Source: an uncultured Adlercreutzia sp.
GTDB taxonomy: Bacteria > Actinomycetota > Coriobacteriia > Coriobacteriales > Eggerthellaceae
Direction of reading: 5' to 3'
NCBI GenBank assembly: GCA_910589165.1
Contig: CAJUSP010000002.1
Span: 124,001 to 188,000, forward strand
Length of the DNA: 64,000 nt
In this document: positions 58,601 through 61,600 of the stretch, piece by piece
Numbering within the stretch: the first letter of the stretch is position 1
Layout: each line of letters starts with the position of its first letter
Translations under genes and position numbers: made by a program
Notes under the pieces: model-generated
Seen by the model: the letters and a program-made list of their open reading frames with translations, nothing else
Told to the model about the DNA's origin: nothing
Databases searched by the model: none

Positions 58601-61600
58601 TTCTCGTCGAAGGTGCTCTTCAGGCTGATGCGCGTCAGGTGGGCGGCACGGTTGTTGTCGGTGTCGTTGCCCACGGTGGCGTCGAACTGGTTCTGGAAGC
58701 GCACCTCGTAGGTGGCCTTGGTAGGCGTCAGGTTGTCGGAGGTGGGGGAAATCACCTGCTCGCCGTTCACCCAGTCAAGGGTGCGGGCATCGCCGTAGTC
58801 GTAGATGCGCTTGGTGTCGGTGTTCCAGCGCACGACGTTGCTCGCCGTCACCTGGCCGTTGCCGTTGTAGTAGGTGACGTTGCGCCACGTGCCGTTGTTG
58901 GCCCACACGCCCTGGGGCGTCAGGTTGCTCGAGGCCGTGTCGTAGTTGTAGGTGTTGTTCAGCGTGATCTGCTGGTCGCGCTCGCGGTCCTTGATAACGC
59001 CGTGGGCCGTGGAGTTGTTCTCGTAGTAGTTCTCGGTGTTGTCCGTGAGCGTGTAGCCGTTGTTCTCGGTCTGGATGCCGGTGTTGTAGCCGTAGCGCAC
59101 CTTGTAGCCGGCAATCCAGGCCGTGTCGTAGGCCGAGTTGCGCGGCACCCAGGTGTAGGCGTAGGCGCCCGGGTAGTTGAACTGGCGCTCGTAGCCGTTC
59201 ACAATGCGCCAGTTGTTGTTCGAGTACAGGGCCTTCTCGGCGCTCGTGAGGAACGTCGTGGGGGCGTAGTAGCGGCTGTAGTCGACATGGGCCGTGGAGA
59301 TGGCGTTGTCGATGTAGTTCTGGAAGCGCGTCTCGGCGGCGGTGGTGCCGGCCTTGTACAGCTTGTTGTTCTGGCCCTTGTAGATGTAGGGGCGGCCGAG
59401 GACCTGGTAGTCAGAGGTCTGCTGGCCGCTGCCGCGGTCGCCGTCGTAGGCGCGAGCGGTCTCGGCCGTGGAGTCGGCATCGCCGCCGTAGGGGCCCAGA
59501 TCGATGGTGTAGCTCGTCACGAACTCGCCGTCGGGCAGGTTGATGGTCAGCGGCTGGTGGTCGCTGTACATGCCGTCGGCGAACTCGTCGGTCTTCAGCT
59601 CAATCTTGGAAGCGGTCACCTTGCCGGAGGCGTCGGTGGGCTTCTTGGTGTAGGTGTACTCCGGCGCCTTGGCCCAGTTCACGGCATCCATGAAGTCGGG
59701 CGTGTAGTCGTAGGGGCGCTTGAAGTAGATGATGGCGTCGCCGTCTTTGTTCAGGCCCTTCGAGAACAGGTAGGTAAGGCCGGGCGAATTCGGCTCATTC
59801 ACGCTCTCGCCCTTGCCGGCGTTCTCGCCGGTGATGGGCTCGAGGTTCTCGTCCACCATGGTCTCGGTGCCATCGGCGTTCACAAGGTACATGTTGAACT
59901 CGCGAATGCGGATAGTACGGTAGACGGTGTGGCTCGTGGTGCCGCCGTCGGAGGTGGTGAAGTTGTAGGTGGTGCCGGCCTTCTTGGTCCAGCCGTTGTC
60001 GGTGGAGGCCGCCGCCTCTTCCTGGGTCTTGGGCGCCACGTAGTCGGCGTTCTTATCCCAGGCCGTGGTGCGCAGGGTGATGAACACCTTGTCCATGTTG
60101 TCGGCACGCTCGGCGCGGGCGTAGTTGGTCACCGGGTTCAGGTGCGCCCACACGTTCGACGCCGTCATGGAGGCGATGGAGCTCTGCTTATCGCCGGTGT
60201 TCGCCGCGCTCGTGCGGAAGAACTTCAGGCCGGTGCCGAGGAAGCCGTAGTACTCCAAGTCCTGATCGGGGTAGATGGTGGGCAGCGAGTCGTTGATGCG
60301 GATGTTGTCCGCCGCCGAGATGTTGGTGCCCCAGGGCTTGTAGTCGTGGTCGGAGTAGGCGTTGTCGTTGTTGCCGGGCTCCCAGCGGTACAGCGACATG
60401 AAGTAGCCGTCGTCATCGGCGAAGATGCGCTGGTTGGAATGGTTCGCCGTGGTGGCGTAGCGGCCGTCCCAGCCCAGCGAGCCGGCATCGCGGGTCGCCG
60501 ACTTCTGCACGAAGTTGCGGGACTCGTAGGTGATCACGCGCGAGCTCGTGCGCAGGTGGCGCATCTTGCCCTCGTCGAACTGATAGAAGTGGTAGTGGTG
60601 GTGCCAGCCGTGGTAAGAACACCAGCCGCTCTTGCAGCACTGGCCCGAGCGGTGGAAGTTCTTGTAGCCCCAGGAACCGCGGCCGAGCTCGTCGTAGTAG
60701 AAGTTGAGCGACTCGGCGCCGGTGGCTCCCATGTTCGAGAACGAGGTGGCCACATCGCCGTAGATGTTGGACGCCGTCTTGCGGGTGCCGTCGTTGCCGT
60801 TGGCGCCGTCGGCGCGCTGGTTCGGGGAGTCGTAGCGCTGGGCCGCGGCGTGCACGTACTTCTCGCCGGAGTACTCGCCGCCGATGGTCATGTTCATCGT
60901 GGTGGTAGAGGTCACCGTGTTGGCCGCGGTGGCGCTCGTGGCCTGGTCCGTGCGGATGAAGCGGCCGGTCACCTCGAAGGACATGTTCTTCGTCCACTCG
61001 GCCGAGGAGGCGGCCAGGCTCTCGGAGAACCACTGGCCGTAGTCGGGCAGCTTCGGCAGGCCGTTGGCATCCAGCGTGCCCTGGTTGATGGTCACGTCGT
61101 AGGTGATCTGGGTCACGCGGAAGGTGGGCACGCCGTCGGCGTAGTCGTTGAAGGTGTCGCGGTAGGCGTAGGTGGGGTCGGTGCCGAAGTCGGGCGCGTG
61201 GTTAGCGTAGCTCGCCTTCGGGTTGCTCACCAGGTCCACGGCGTTGCCCTTGGCATCCACCACCTTCATGAGGTTCAGGCGGAAGAAGTAATTGCCCTGG
61301 TTGTCAATTTGGATGGAGGTGTTCTTGCCGCCGGCGTTGGCCTTGGCAAGCGAGGTGTAGTACTGCTCGCGAATGGTGTTGCCGTCGACCACCATGGTCT
61401 TGCCGTCGCTGTACTTCACCGTCACCTTGTCCAGGTAGGACAGGGCCTGCTGCTTGATCTTGATGTAGTAGGCGTCGAAGCCGTCGCCGGAGATGTCTTG
61501 GACCATCTCCAGGTGGGCGCCGGTGTTGTAGGTATAGCTGCCCACGGAGTTGAAGCGCGGGCTGCCCTCGGCCCAGTCGTAGCAGAAGTGGTTGCCGTAG

